From Drechslerella dactyloides (taxonomy: Eukaryota > Ascomycota > Orbiliomycetes > Orbiliales > Orbiliaceae), in NCBI GenBank assembly GCA_020064725.1, contig JAGTWJ010000001.1, forward strand, positions 868,001 to 932,000: a stretch of DNA of 64,000 nt, given 5' to 3'. The translations under genes were made by a program, and so were the position numbers. The notes below the pieces were generated by a model. The model did no database searches. It worked only from the letters and a program-made list of their open reading frames with translations, and was not told the origin of the DNA. Of this stretch, positions 12,766 to 24,700 are shown in pieces (the first letter of the stretch is position 1; each line of letters opens with the position of its first letter).

Positions 12766-13308
12766 TTACAATTGTGAAATATGTCCCGAGAGAGCGTACC
12801 ACATAATTTCTTTCCTAAGAGGGCGCCACATGGCTCCGCCGAGTATTTCTCTAAAGCTTATATCTGTTTCTTTCGTCTCCCAAATCTCTTTGAACGCTAG
12901 GAATTCCGAACTTCCTTTGATGTAGGCTTCGAGAGCTTCCAGCGACCCAACTATTTCCAATTGTCTGAGTATCTTTCCTACATCCTCGGTCGATGTTGCT
13001 TCGAGTAATCGTTCTCTGGTCGCTAGCCATATGCGATATTCCTTTTAACGCTCCAAGTTTCTGGTTGCTTTTGCTAGCATGCGCTCGCGACGGGCAGTTT
13101 GGCGACAGTTGGGCTTCGTTTTGGAAAGTATACTGTTGGGGGAAGTGGTGGGCAGGAGGGATGGTGGGAAGGGCTAGGTCTGCGTCGGCCTTTAAACCCT
13201 GGAGCCGGAACCTCCCTCTGTGGCCCTGTCCTAGAGAGTTGCATCTACCGGTTTGGGATTATTCATCTTGCATAGAACTTTCCTCAATGCGCGTTGCATA
13301 TTAGCCAT
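12766..13308 (-). CDS. Possible small protein of unknown function (111 aa, two exons)
   Basis: The second exon (13041-12766) is a 91-residue frame with coding-like composition, including ERLLEATSTEDVGKILRQLE and EILGGAMWRPLRKEIMW. It begins directly after a stop, which suggests an acceptor at TTAAAAG. A start exon MANMQRALRKVLCKMNNPKP (13308-13249) in good ATG context ends at CCG|GTAGAT, and joining the two keeps the frame with a 207-nt intron. I do not recognise the family. The alternative is that the second exon is a fragment of a decayed gene. No clear branch point is visible in the intron. Confidence 0.3.
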
Positions 13309-14233
13309 CTTAGCATCAAGATGGGGGGTTGCATCGTCTGCGGGAGCAAACGAGAGCTAGCAAGCGAGGTATAAAGAATTAGTCTCGAAATCTCGGGACT
13401 AGATAGGAGTTGTGGCTATGTAGGAACTCTAGGGGAAGGTTAACAGATACCTTTCGAAGTCAAAGTGCCCATTAACAGTGCGACGGTCGTCCTGCGAGCC
13501 AGACTGCCTTACTTTAACTGGCGTCGCAGTTTGGTTGACGAGATAAGTGTGATGGAGCACCGAAAACTCAAAGATTGAATGCAATCAAATACCGAGGCAA
13601 ACGAGAGCAGTTATTGGGCTAATCCTGGTTTGCGGCAGCCCTAACGCGTGTCAGTCCACGCAGCAACAGTGCATTTTCATGCAAGAGTGGCTACTTGCAG
13701 AATCGTAGGGTGTGTCGTGTCGTATGAGATCTCAAAAGACTGTGGCGCTGGTGGGACAAGAAGGGGGCTCTCGAGATCTTTGTTGGCACTGGGTGATCTG
13801 ACCTCTGGAAGCTGGAAAGTTTGGTCTCGCAGCGAAGAAAAGTTTGGAAACTGAGAAATTGCTCCTGATCACGCAAAGCATCGCGTGTTTGTGCCTGAGT
13901 TTGAATGGCGCAGGCATGCGGGACATGTTGAGGTGTCCGCGTCCATACGCGTGTGCGTGCTACTTCTTGCCATGAAATGGGGAAAGAGACGGTGAGAATC
14001 GTCATATGAGCGCGCCATCTATGTATGTGTGTATATTGAATTGTAGAGGTAGCGGTTTGAATATGCTGGTAGCAGACGGTGAATATGCATATGGAGGTCT
14101 GGTGTGCTCTGAGCCTGGGAAGGTTGATATAGACGGTCGGTTGTGTGGTGTGGTCAGCGGAGGTTACACGAAGACATTCACATTGCATTTTGCAAATTTT
14201 GTGTGACGAGTTTAATCCCAAATCGACATCAGA
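13309..14233. other. Intergenic, no gene recognised
   Basis: Mixed composition. A relative of the dispersed TCTCGTAA-type motif lies at about 13529-13546, read on the minus strand as CTTATCTCGTCAACCAAAC. A short plus frame starting at 13321 (MGGCIVCGSKRELASE) contains a CxxC but is too short to support. Nothing else is visible. Confidence 0.5.
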
Positions 14234-14732
14234 ATGTCAACCACATCCTTCCAGCTCGAGACATCGAGACTATATCCCTCCACCAACCTCCTAGACATCG
14301 ACGCCACGGCACCCATGAAAAGACAAGCTACCTGTCACGCGCCCACCGCGGGCTATCAAAGACCGGTAACGGGACCGCCAAGCCAAGCTACTCCGGGATG
14401 CCCACGAAGCGTCCAATCCGGATGCTTAGCGCCCAACTGCCCGTGCCGCCGCCCTGCAGCCTGTTCTATTTAAGCAACATCCCGATCGAGCCTCAACCCG
14501 AACGGGGCATCAACCCATCAACCTCGCTCCCAGATCGAAACGCTCAGACCCAGGACTCGATTATATATATCGACACCGTCATCAAGATGCAGGTCCCGCC
14601 GCTCTGGCTCTGGTGCCTTCCTCTGCACCCTCCGGATCTCTGGGTCCAGATCCGCACCTGGAGTCTCTCGAAACATCTACTTGCGAGCATCAGCGCATTC
14701 TCCTGGCGGCCGCGGACAGTATTGAGGAATAA
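14234..14732 (+). CDS. Possible small protein of unknown function (144 aa, two exons)
   Basis: Exon 1 (14234-14365, starting MSTTSFQLETSRLYPSTNLL) and exon 2 (14430-14732, ending CEHQRILLAAADSIEE) join in frame over a 64-nt intron with GTAACG donor and GCTTAG acceptor. The second frame opens exactly at that acceptor, because the TAG of the acceptor is itself the upstream stop. The protein is Pro/Ala/Ser/Arg-rich, with no signal peptide, membrane segment or recognised domain. The weak donor and lack of a clear branch point keep confidence low. Confidence 0.35.
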
Positions 14733-15481
14733 ATACACATCTGCACGGCTTGGCCCCGTTGCACAGTGATCACTGGATCTTTCTGGCTGGTTCCTTGAAA
14801 CGTCGGATCGCTTGCTGTTTCCGCAGCCATCCCACCGGAGTGCAGTCTCGTGGCCTGCGGTCCATGCGTGTAGCTGCTATCTATAAACTGGCAGCTAGTC
14901 CTGCGACTAATGTAAGTGCACTAGTTAAGCTTCCCATGAATAACTAAGCTCCGGGCTCGATTGCCGTCAATTTCATCGGCGGCACGTCAGGTGCGCTGCC
15001 TGTGTCTTGAAGCAAGCCACCGTCATGCTCGAATGCGGGCGCTCAGGCTAGCTAGCCTTCCCATTTTCTCTGCGCCCGTTATTGCTCCTATATAACGATT
15101 ATTTGCTTCCGCTTCGTCCATTGGTTACGCTAGTTTTTCTTCGCAAGCTGGCCTAGTTGCTGCGTTTCTTTCTATGCTTCGTTTCTTTGATCAGAACTTT
15201 AACCCTTGTCCTCTGCTCTGAGAGCAGATTCATCTTTCTTTCAACCTTTTCGGATTTCTTCGTTTCGTAACCGTATACGCCTGTGGCGCTACATGATCTG
15301 GGATCATAACATCTGTCTCCCGGATCGATGACAATTCTCATCATTTGCTGAATTTTTCCTTCGTTATCTCATTTTACAGCATTTTTTATAATCTTCTAAC
15401 TTTATTACAGAGATTAGAGACACTCGGGCCTAGCGCTTGGGTACCTCTTCTATTCATTTCAGTTCATCGAGCACATATAAA
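14733..15481. promoter_or_regulatory. Upstream region of the single-pass membrane protein gene
   Basis: This 750-bp region is rich in CT/TTC tracts from about 15060 to 15430 (TTTTTCTTCG, TTTCTTTGATC, CTTTTTATAATC), as is common in fungal promoters and 5' leaders. No gene is visible. Confidence 0.4.
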
Positions 15482-17530
15482 ATGTCGCCAGTACCTACCG
15501 CGAATCCAAGTGATATACGACTCCTCTCAGCGACCATGACCGCATCGCCGCCGTCGGATTTGCCGGCCGCAGAATCAGGCAGTGCCTCCATGGATAAAAG
15601 CACAATTGCGGCAATCTCACTCGGCGTGGTGCTCTTCGTCACCCTATTCTGTGGCCTCGGGTTTTTTCTTTGGGTACGAAGACAGCGCCAGAAGCGCTAC
15701 CGCAACAGCACCGGTGACAGCGAATCCAACCAGTCGACGCCAAACGGAAAGTCGGTGGAGAAGCGAACTCGGAGGCGCATGAGAGAGAGCATCTTGCAAA
15801 ATTACCTGAAACGAGTTTCATTGACGAGATCGTTGCCGTCCATCGATATCAAGTGCATCGGCCAGCCGAAACTCATCCAGAGCTCGCAAGTCGTGAACAT
15901 CCCGAAGCCTGCCCATCTTCGATCCAAGAAGAAAATCCGCTCGAGCACTATCGAAATCCCGCCCATCACGGGAAGCTCGCTCGATCTCGCGGAAAAGGCA
16001 AGCAAGTCCAGCAAGTCTAGCAAGGCAAGCAAGTCAAATTCTTCGACCGCATCACAAGCATCCCAAGAATCTGAAGGGTCCAAGAATTCATCCAATGGCT
16101 CATCTAAGCAAAGCGCGAGTTCGAAGAAGCGGCCCTCTCCGCCAAAGCTAAGCATTCCTAGCACTGCCACGAGCTCCAGTAGCAATGCAGTCACCAGCAC
16201 CACTATCGCCGGCTTGAACACCAACATCTATGTCCCACCGACACCATCAAAGACACAATTCGCCGGGGCCCCGCGCGTGCACAAGACAAGCCGCTCCGTC
16301 GAGACAACCAAGACCAAAACATCTAATGCCAGCAGCCAAACGCCGCAATTCGAGTACTACTCGCCTGAGCAGATTCGCACTCCCTCCTTAAGTCGCTTCA
16401 GGTTTTCCGATCCCGCGACACCCAGCTCCGCATCGGCGAGTATTAGGTCTGTCAGATCGCTCTCTTGGAACGGCCATGGCCATGACTTTCGACCAGGAAA
16501 CCCAGTCGCAAAGTCATCCAATGACGGCAACGACTCCCCGACACCGCTTTCCACCTCTCGGCGAAAAACCCACAACTGGCCGCGCATCGACACCATCCGC
16601 GACTTCTCTCGAGGCTCCCTGCAAACTCACCCACAGACTCCTCTCGCGCTCAGACCTACAAAGCCATTCCTTCAGCCGCCGATGCCAAGAGCGCTATCGG
16701 TATCCCCCCCTGACTCCAACAAATCTACAAATGGCTCCTCCGTCAAGCCCGTCAACTCAAGTGACACTGACGACCAGATCATCACTGATGATGACTCCGT
16801 CATAAGCCTCTACGACTGCAGCGACGAGTCCCTGAAAACAAGACCTGGCGGCATCTTCAACCACACGGAGCGCAGCAGCTCCGGGCAGACCCGCCGCACT
16901 GACAGTACTGTCTTCTCACACGACTCTCCTCCCAATTCTCGTATCGCCACCTACGATACAACACCCACACCCACACACAAACTCTCTCGTGCGCTATCGC
17001 GGACCCACCGCGACAGACACATCTACTCGTGTGCCTCCCCGCGACCTCTCCCAAGCTCCGACATCGAGATCGTCACGAAACCAGGAGAATCACCACCGTA
17101 TTCACCTGTCAGATTCCAAATAGATGACCACCCAACCCCCCCAAAGCCATCCTACACGCCAGACTCGCAGGACCGGATAGACTCCGACAACTGCGAGGAT
17201 GACACGTACCCGATGGAATGGAAGCTGGAAATGGAGCGCCAAGCCGCCGAGGATGAATGGCACCGCTATCATGCCCGGAAGCGCGGCCATGTGAAACAGT
17301 CTCCGCCGTCAGGTAGAGGTAGCATTGCACCGCCGCTGCCCATGAAAGCGCCGAGGACGAAGCGCGTTTCCTTCAGTGTGGATACAAAACATCCCGACGA
17401 ATTCAGTCCGAAGGGTATTGCGTACTCGACGAATGAGGTATCGCGGACTGATTCCACAAGTACGATGCGGGTGAGCTGGTACAGCGGCGTCCCGATAGCT
17501 ACTGAAGACGAGGGCATGAGGATGTTCTAA
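15482..17530 (+). CDS. Single-pass membrane protein with long disordered cytoplasmic tail, unknown function
   Basis: Single exon, 682 residues. The frame continues upstream only through a TTG, so the first ATG (MSPVPTANPSD) is taken as start. There is no cleavable signal peptide. Residues 1-40 are a short Ser/Pro/Ala ectodomain-like stretch, 41-64 are one strong membrane segment (TIAAISLGVVLFVTLFCGLG), followed immediately by a basic stop-transfer patch (RRQRQKRYR). The remaining 610 residues are Ser/Thr/Pro-rich and mostly disordered, with a SKSSKASKS-type run near 180-200 and an acidic WKLEMERQAAEDEWHRYHARK helix near 580. The arrangement resembles the membrane-proximal half of Mid2/WSC-like sensors, but no WSC domain or glycosylated stalk is present, so function is open. 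Confidence 0.75.
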   Translation: MSPVPTANPSDIRLLSATMTASPPSDLPAAESGSASMDKSTIAAISLGVVLFVTLFCGLGFFLWVRRQRQKRYRNSTGDSESNQSTPNGKSVEKRTRRRMRESILQNYLKRVSLTRSLPSIDIKCIGQPKLIQSSQVVNIPKPAHLRSKKKIRSSTIEIPPITGSSLDLAEKASKSSKSSKASKSNSSTASQASQESEGSKNSSNGSSKQSASSKKRPSPPKLSIPSTATSSSSNAVTSTTIAGLNTNIYVPPTPSKTQFAGAPRVHKTSRSVETTKTKTSNASSQTPQFEYYSPEQIRTPSLSRFRFSDPATPSSASASIRSVRSLSWNGHGHDFRPGNPVAKSSNDGNDSPTPLSTSRRKTHNWPRIDTIRDFSRGSLQTHPQTPLALRPTKPFLQPPMPRALSVSPPDSNKSTNGSSVKPVNSSDTDDQIITDDDSVISLYDCSDESLKTRPGGIFNHTERSSSGQTRRTDSTVFSHDSPPNSRIATYDTTPTPTHKLSRALSRTHRDRHIYSCASPRPLPSSDIEIVTKPGESPPYSPVRFQIDDHPTPPKPSYTPDSQDRIDSDNCEDDTYPMEWKLEMERQAAEDEWHRYHARKRGHVKQSPPSGRGSIAPPLPMKAPRTKRVSFSVDTKHPDEFSPKGIAYSTNEVSRTDSTSTMRVSWYSGVPIATEDEGMRMF

Positions 17531-18103
17531 GGTGGAGGAGTCGCTACAATTTCTTAACGAATTTATGAAATCTTGCTTTTGTTACACTCTTTTATAATTT
17601 GACGTCTTGGGTCAGCTTGCCCTGGCGTTGGTATCCCCGGTTCTTCGCAGAGGAAGAAAAGTACACTCGTTTTGAAGGTATCATCCTATGGGACCCTATT
17701 TGAATTGATATATAACAATGGCGTTTTGGCGTTACCATCTCTTGTCAGCTAGCATCTACATCTCTTTCTCGACATCCAGAAGCCGCGTTGCTACACAATA
17801 TGCAACGTCTTGCGACCCCTGTCTGTCATTTCCTACCTACATGTAGCTAAGGCCAAAGAAGCAACAGCTTTCACCCTCAATAGCTAAGAAAATCTTTTGA
17901 CTGCGCTCTCAGTCCACCTACAAGTGCAAATTCAGCAGGCGATATCGACAATTCTAAACCGCTAAGACGCTAGAATCTCCCCCCAACAAAAATGGAAATA
18001 CAACACCATTCTTCCAACACCAACAAACCAAATGACGATATTATGGCAACTCAAGGAGGGGTCTGATTTACGAGACCACGATATTATAAAGAAATCAACG
18101 GCG
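17531..18103. other. Convergent 3' ends
   Basis: About 570 bp between two genes that end towards each other. One dispersed-motif copy lies at 18062-18079 on the minus strand (GGTCTCGTAAATCAGAC). Nothing else is visible. Confidence 0.5.
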
Positions 18104-18931
18104 CTATCGACGGTTGGTAGGTTTATTCGCGATAACCCTACGTAACTTAGGACACTGAGCACGATAGTGAAACGTCAACCTCTCACACCCAGTGCACAGA
18201 CTCGGTTTCTTTCCAGGATTCGCCGCCTGTTCAGCCTGGAATTCGCTGAGCTCATATGCCAGCTTCGACAGCAACAAAGACTGACAGCGCTCTAAAGCCT
18301 CCTGCTCATCCGCAGTCATCTCGCCTCGCTTCCTCTTATTCGTAGCGTTAGCGGCATCCCGCTGCATGGCTTGCCGCTGCTTCGCGATTTCGTTAGAGAT
18401 GTCCTTCGAGGTGGCGAGCGTCGTGCCGCCGTCCTCTCGGAGAGCTGCTAGTATCTCCCGCGGCTTGCAACCTTCTGCTGCCAGCCGCGCAATCTCATCC
18501 TTCTGTTCCTCTGTAAACCGTCGCGCCTGGGGGAGCGCAGCCATATCCTCCTCAACTAACCCTTCGTGATTATGGTACGGCGTCGTGGGATTGACGTACC
18601 ATTTGTCGTCGGATTTATGATGCTTCGCCGTAAGTAGGAACGGACAATTTGTCAGTCTGGAAGTGCGGTTCCGCCGAAGCTTTGGGGCGCCCGACGATTC
18701 TTGGGGTTGTCGTCTGGTTTTGAGTGTCCCACCGAGGCTGCATTTGTATCTGATCCGTGTGCCTTTGCAGCCGCCGTTTCCGATGGAGACGGTGAAACCA
18801 CGAGAGATGGCCCAGGCTTGGAGTGACGATGTTAGGGTCTCGCGAGAGTCGAAGATGGTCTCCAGTGGAAGTCCCAGGTCGAACTTTGGCGCGTTGGTTT
18901 CCGGTGTGTCGGTTCCCGGCACTTCTTCCAT
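18104..18931 (-). CDS. FAR1/MULE-type zinc-binding domain protein without transposase core
   Basis: Single exon, 275 residues, from ATG at 18931 (MEEVPGTDTPE); an upstream GTG extension is ignored. Residues about 25-130 have the layout of the FAR1/WRKY-GCM1 DNA-binding fold: AWAISRGFTVSIGNGG, then YKCS, NCPF and a final HNH, giving C-x-C-x-HxH ligands. The middle (135-235) is helical and charged, with a possible nuclear signal NKRKRG. Near the C-terminus CTGCERLTFHYRAQC (CX2CX5HX4C) looks like a zinc knuckle. In Mutator-like elements this domain binds the terminal repeats and precedes a DDE transposase and SWIM finger; neither is present here. The intact frame with two metal sites fits a domesticated or stand-alone DNA-binding protein. 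Divergent from the ferroportin gene. Confidence 0.7.
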   Translation of the reverse strand: MEEVPGTDTPETNAPKFDLGLPLETIFDSRETLTSSLQAWAISRGFTVSIGNGGCKGTRIRYKCSLGGTLKTRRQPQESSGAPKLRRNRTSRLTNCPFLLTAKHHKSDDKWYVNPTTPYHNHEGLVEEDMAALPQARRFTEEQKDEIARLAAEGCKPREILAALREDGGTTLATSKDISNEIAKQRQAMQRDAANATNKRKRGEMTADEQEALERCQSLLLSKLAYELSEFQAEQAANPGKKPSLCTGCERLTFHYRAQCPKLRRVIANKPTNRR

Positions 18932-19394
18932 TGCTACTAGTAAGATTGTATACACGTATAATAGCGCGAAATACGCGGGATGTACGAGTATATATGGCTA
19001 TTAAAGACGCGTGACAGGGGAGGGTGAAGGTTAGTGGAGGTGAGATCAGCACTCTTGCTAAGGGGTGATTCTTTAGCGAGATCGGGTGAGAGTGAAAGGG
19101 ATTCTGGCACTTGCAATTTCTCTAGAAATAGTAAGTTTCCCCAGACAAACGCAACTTCACATGCCTCATGACCTAGTTCTTCGGTTGTAGCCGAAAGTTG
19201 GACCTCGTGCCCACGGCCAAAGCGACCGGCTCAAATGACATCCGGCCAGTCGACCGTTCTCCAGAGAAAATCACATCGTCAACTAATTTCGGGATACGGA
19301 TACATTCTGGTGTCGCTTTGACTTCTTTGGTCACCAACACTGACGCAGAGCGATTAATATTTCGAAGCACGCGAACTTAATGGCGTAATACGTA
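18932..19394. promoter_or_regulatory. Divergent promoter region (FAR1-type gene / ferroportin gene)
   Basis: The 463 bp between the two start codons must hold both promoters. A TATA-like run TATATACTCG lies on the minus strand about 60 bp from the FAR1-type start. I see no consensus GATA iron site here. Confidence 0.4.
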
Positions 19395-21741
19395 ATGGCT
19401 GGTCCGAATTCAAGCGAAGATGTATCGGAGGACGCCGGTACTATCGATAACGAACCGTCGATACGAAATACGCGAATGTCGCCGTCCCGAATAAGTGCAG
19501 AGAGTAACGATCGTCGGGATCGTGCTGCTGGCGGGACCTCGTATGCGGATTCGCCATCGTTGAGGGGACTTTATTTGTCGCATTTCCTGTCAACATGGAA
19601 TGCCAGAACCTATCAGTTTGCGGCGGTAAGTTCTCCAAACCAAACTCGCCGCTGTACGATTGTAATCATGGCTAGCTTGGTTGCGGATGGCCAAAACGCA
19701 TGCATTAAAGGTTACACTTACAAGTCAAGGATGTTGATATGTTTAAATATCGGTGTTAGGTAGTTTTTACCGTCGAGGCCTTTCCGAATACGCTATTACC
19801 CGCATCCATCAGGTTGGTCACACATGCTGGCAGCGAGCCGAGATCTGTAGCACACGCGCAAAGGGCGCCCGGTATTCGCGCGGTCGATTCTCAACCGATT
19901 TTGGATCCTTCAGAGTCTTCAGACTCGCGAGATCGGTGTTCATATATTATCTATGCCACTGTTATCAAGACTGGACGGACACAAAGTAGGCTGACATATG
20001 ACATATTACGATCTATCTTTGCTATATAGCGGTATCGCGCAATGCATCGCAGCTATCATCTTGTCCCCATCAGTTGGCGCATGGGTGGACTATACACCTT
20101 CTCGGCTACGAGCGCTGAAGGTCACCATCCTCGTTCAACGACTAGCGGTCCTCGCCGCATGCGCCTGCTGGGCTGTTCTTCTCTGGTCGAAAGACGACGG
20201 CGCTAGCGCTTCTAAACTTGCGAAATGGGGCGTTCTATCAGTTATAGTATTACTCGGTAGCGTTGAGAGACTTGCGGCGGGTGGAAATATCGCTGTGATG
20301 GAGCGGGACTGGGTCAGTACATTTTCATACTCCTCGGGATATCTGCTTACGAGTACACCCATTTTGGACTGCGATGTATTCTACATACTAACTTTGAAAT
20401 GACTCTTAGGTCCCGACGCTGGCACCCGCAGTAGGGGATTCTTCCCTTCACATACTGAATGCGATGATGCGAAGAATAGACCTTATCTGCAAAGTTTTGG
20501 CCCCGGGATTCGTTACGTTGCTGCCCACTGGTTTCGCGGCCGTGCCGGCTACAGCGCCTCGTTCTATGTTCTGGACTGTCGCTGTTATCGCAGCAATGTC
20601 GCTTCTGAGCCCTTGGGTGGAATGGATCTCTGCGCACCGCGTGTGGAGTAATAGTGAGGTTCTACAAGCTCCGAAGATTGTAGAGCGACGCAACACGCGA
20701 GACGAAGCGAATACGCCTTCTAGAACTGACTTGTCGCAGTTGCTGCGACGAAAGTTCTCAGGCCTTGTTAGGTTCTGTCAGAGCGCTGTGTTCCTACGTA
20801 AGTTCCTCAGATTCTAAATGAACACATACCGCCAATGGTTTGAAGATATTCTGCTAACATAGGACGATGCGCCCAGCTACGATTGCGATCTCCTTAATGT
20901 ATCTGTCCGTACTCACATTCTCGTCGCCAATGATCACATTCCTGCTCAACAGCGGCTTCTCGCTCCCCGTCGTCACAATCGCACGTTTCTTCAGCAGCGC
21001 TCTCGAGGTCAGCGCCACGGCTGTCATGCCATGGGGGGTCAAAACGCTGAGAAATCGACCGGTGAAACACTGGCGACGCATACATGAATCTGAAGAACAA
21101 ATTAGCTTCTTAGAGGGGTCTGATGACGAGGTCCTGCCCGAACCGATGAATATTGATAAGGCTGAGGTTGAAAGAGTCGGTCTATGGGCCGTCTGGTGGA
21201 TGACATTGACGCTGGTACGCATGATCCGAGAATACATACGCACTCTTACAAATAGCCGCTTGAGGTCTGCACAATGCAGTTATATATACGTATACTAACT
21301 GCGAAACCATTCTTATAGATGCCAGCAGTCTACGGTGTCGCCGGCCTGACGGCCTCACCTGATAGCCATGAGCCGAACAGGAGCGGTCTCAGCCTCCCGA
21401 ATCCCGTCTTCTCAATTCCATTGCTTCTTGGCGTCGCCTTCTCCCGCATAGGCTTGTGGACATTCGACCTGGCATACTCACAGCTCCAGCAGACGCTACC
21501 GCCGCCGGAATTGCGGGGCGAGTTCACGGGAATCGAGCAGTCTTTTCTGTCAGTGGCTGAGCTGCTACAGTGGATGCTGACGGCCATCATGAGCCGGCCA
21601 CGGGATTTCAGTGTGCTTGCGGATGTGAGCTGGGTTGCGGTGCTCGGGGCCGCGGGGTGCTATGCGTGGTTCATTCGGAAGAGGAGAGGCCATTTGTTGC
21701 ATGTGAAGATTTCGGCGTGCTTTGAGAAGTTAGTACTGTAA
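19395..21741 (+). CDS. Ferroportin / SLC40-family iron exporter
   Basis: Six exons: 19395-19625, 19760-19812, 20030-20312, 20410-20797, 20877-21214 and 21319-21741, 571 residues. Every junction has GT-AG ends and keeps phase; branch sites CTGAC and GCTAAC precede acceptors 3 and 5. Spliced, the protein follows the ferroportin pattern: LYLSHFLSTWNARTYQFAA, FPNTLLPASISGIAQCIAA, LSPSVGAWVDYTPSRL, ERDWVPTLA, MMRRIDLICKVLAP, VFLPTIAISLMYLSVLTF, GLWTFDLAYSQLQQ and RGEFTGIEQSFLSVAELLQW. The fold is a 12-helix MFS-type transporter that exports Fe2+ across plasma or vacuolar membranes in other eukaryotes; direction and location here are inferred. The first 50 residues are a polar cytosolic tail. Exon 2 is only 53 nt. 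It converges with the ferric reductase gene 3.4 kb away. Confidence 0.88.
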
Positions 21742-24700
21742 TTATAGGAGACATATGACTGTGAATACTTACCTAGGTATAATTTGTAAACGATAATGTC
21801 ATGTTCTGATATACGATCGAGAAGGCTGCAAACTTGCAATGCAGAGGAATAGAGGTCTCTAACATACATATGGCCATGGGCTATAGGGCGCGATCGCAAC
21901 GCATAAAATGCAACAATGAGTGTTGGATGGTTGAGGTGACACAAGAATTATTTCGGGCAATCTACTTTCTAATTTCCAATCTTTTCGTCGAGCATTGCAG
22001 TTATACATGTCCCCATAAGCCAAATCTAAACTGAGTAATTACTACCCAGGTAAATGTCATTCGTGTGTATTCTTGCACACCCTCGCAGCTTGGGTCACCC
22101 GTACCGATTGCATCATGTGCAACGCTCAGACAACCTAAAAACGAACAGAAAATGAGGAGTAGGCTGATTGCAGGTTTTTCCGGTCCTGGTTTTCGATCCT
22201 TAAAAGCGTCACCAATGACAAATAGCCCAATTCTGATACCGCATCGAGTTACCTGCGTGATCGATTTCGTAGATCTCACGTCAATCCTATAGCGCCTGGC
22301 TTCGAGGCTGGCGTCAACCAGCTGATCCATGAAGGAAACACATGCCAGCGAGAGTGAAATTGAGCGAAAACGTTTTATGTCTATGCTTGGGAAGAGCTCG
22401 CGCGATCTCAACCCGACCAATATTAAAATACTATCCTAATTAATTGATATGAGTGAGTTATTTTACAACTGACTGGAATGCGTCACTGCAGTTGTCGTTG
22501 TGCAATATTGCAATTCTCGAGTCCAGGAATACGATAGGGCGAACATAGCGATATCCAGAGCTCAGGGGTAGACACACAATCCTGGACGATAGATTGTGCG
22601 TATAAGGCACCTTATGCAAGTGTGGCCTGATTCTTTTTTGTTCGTGGAGCTTTGACCCATGGCCAGTCTAGCTACACGATTGTCTTCTTATATCAAAACA
22701 TCGGAAATATGACGATCGCCTTGCCTACGGAAGCAAGAATTTGCATACACGCAGTATGGCAAGAAACGTTGTTTCAACGTCAGATATTCCGTAGATGTAT
22801 TTATTGAAGGTGGTGTGGGAGATCTTGCAAGGGTCAGATCTGGGTGGCGTGTATATGTTAGGTGTGATAATCACCGACCATTAGCTCAGGCGGAGATACC
22901 AGACATGTGTATACGCACTTGGCCGCGAATGCAGGATTTCGGCACCGGCGCCGACGGACGTGTGGACTGCGCGCACCGGCGTTTTCGGGTGGGGGATAAG
23001 CATAAAGCGGGACCCGCGCGACCACTGTAGGCTAGCTCAGCCTCCCCCTCCGTTAACACTATTGATTAATATGATGCATGTAAAGACAGCGGGGGAGGGA
23101 TGTCATGAGATCTTAAAATACACCCAATGTATACAGGTACACAAGTAGTACGTGAAGGCTGACGGATCCCACAAACCAAGCCGATCTCCTCATCGATAGT
23201 AAGTTTTTAATCAAGGAGGGCTGGCGTCATGGCGGTAATTTATAAATCTCGGCTCCGCTTGGCCAGCTTGGTGCCATGTGTCCAGGCGACAATTGTAAAA
23301 TGTGTGAGTGCGGAGTAGGATATTATAGCGGTGCTAGGAATTCGATAGCTATACTTTGCATGGGTTTGTTAACGTGTTGGGTGAGGCGAGGCTGCCCGTC
23401 GGAATTTGGGCGCGACGGAACGGCGGACCGACGCAGTATTTCTGAGAGACGAGTATCACGTTTTTACGTCAGGCGCTGCCTACAGCCTGGCTGACAAAGA
23501 CGCACGGGGACCCCTGCAGGTACAGATTGTGCCAAGGTATAGATCTTGATTGAGTTTACTGGGATGTATGCACGCCCTTGTTCGCTATCGTCGGCGAGGA
23601 CCTCGTATGCGTCTCTGCAGACGCCTACAGAGCAGACATATCGATGTCCACAGTCTCATTTTCTTAGAGCGGAACTCTCCATGTCCGTGATATGTCGCAA
23701 AGATACCGACAGATGGAGTGACGCAAACGCCATGCTTGCCAATGCGTCAGCTAAATGTGCGTGTCCTTAGACACCACATACCGAGTTACTTCTAAATCAG
23801 GTATGAATGTGGTACAATCGGCCCCCGTGACACCACACTATAGAATCATCACGAACTGCCAGTCTGAAAATGTGACCATTAATCCGGAGACACACGGTCA
23901 ACTCCGACACATCTACGCGTAGAATGGGGTGGTCATGAAACATCAGCACCGGCCGCAAAAGCGACTGATCGCCTGCCGCCCGGCTGACCCCCGGAAGTAC
24001 CTGTCGCGAAGCTTGTCGCGGATGCGGAAATACAACGCCGGCCAGTAACATCCCACTCTCCGCTGATTTATAAAATAATCACGTCAGAATAAGAGGTGGC
24101 GGCGGGCTTCCGGGTGGCTGACCTCGCACTTTCGTCTGATGCCGGCCCGCGGCGTCGGTCACTTGGCGAAGTCAGTCTGTGTGTGTGTGCGGGGAGTACC
24201 CACCACTACCAACCGACCATCCAACTCAAAGGTTAAATGTTAACTTGAATGTAGACTTGAAATAGATCGGAGGTATAGCTAGCCGATAGAAACGGCATTT
24301 AAACTGCTGAGCCGTGTGCTTCACTCTGTGTGTCATCACGATAGTAATCGGCTAGCATCGTTTCAATCCGACAAGGATGATGGCTTGACGGAAAGATTTT
24401 TTGGCATACCCATCTCTTATCCGATGCTCCCGCGACATATTAATTGCTGGGATCAAGCTTCGAGGCAGTGTGCCGTCGGCTGATTGACGGCTAAATTAAC
24501 CCAACCACTTGACTGGGCTGCCGCTGTTGCAAACCCAGGATTGTAAAAAGTCGACACGTGAGACCAGATATCCCCACTTTCAAACTCCGTCTCAACAGGC
24601 CGGCAGATGTGTTGAAGACGTTGGATTTTGATGACTGATTTGCGGTCGCAGTCGCTCACGATATATGATCATCATGATGTCGAGATCGGCGAGAATCAAA

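Noticed and set aside
22001..22420. 139-codon minus frame with a hydrophobic patch between the iron genes
   Set aside because: No recognised domain, no splice-supported extension and no good start context.
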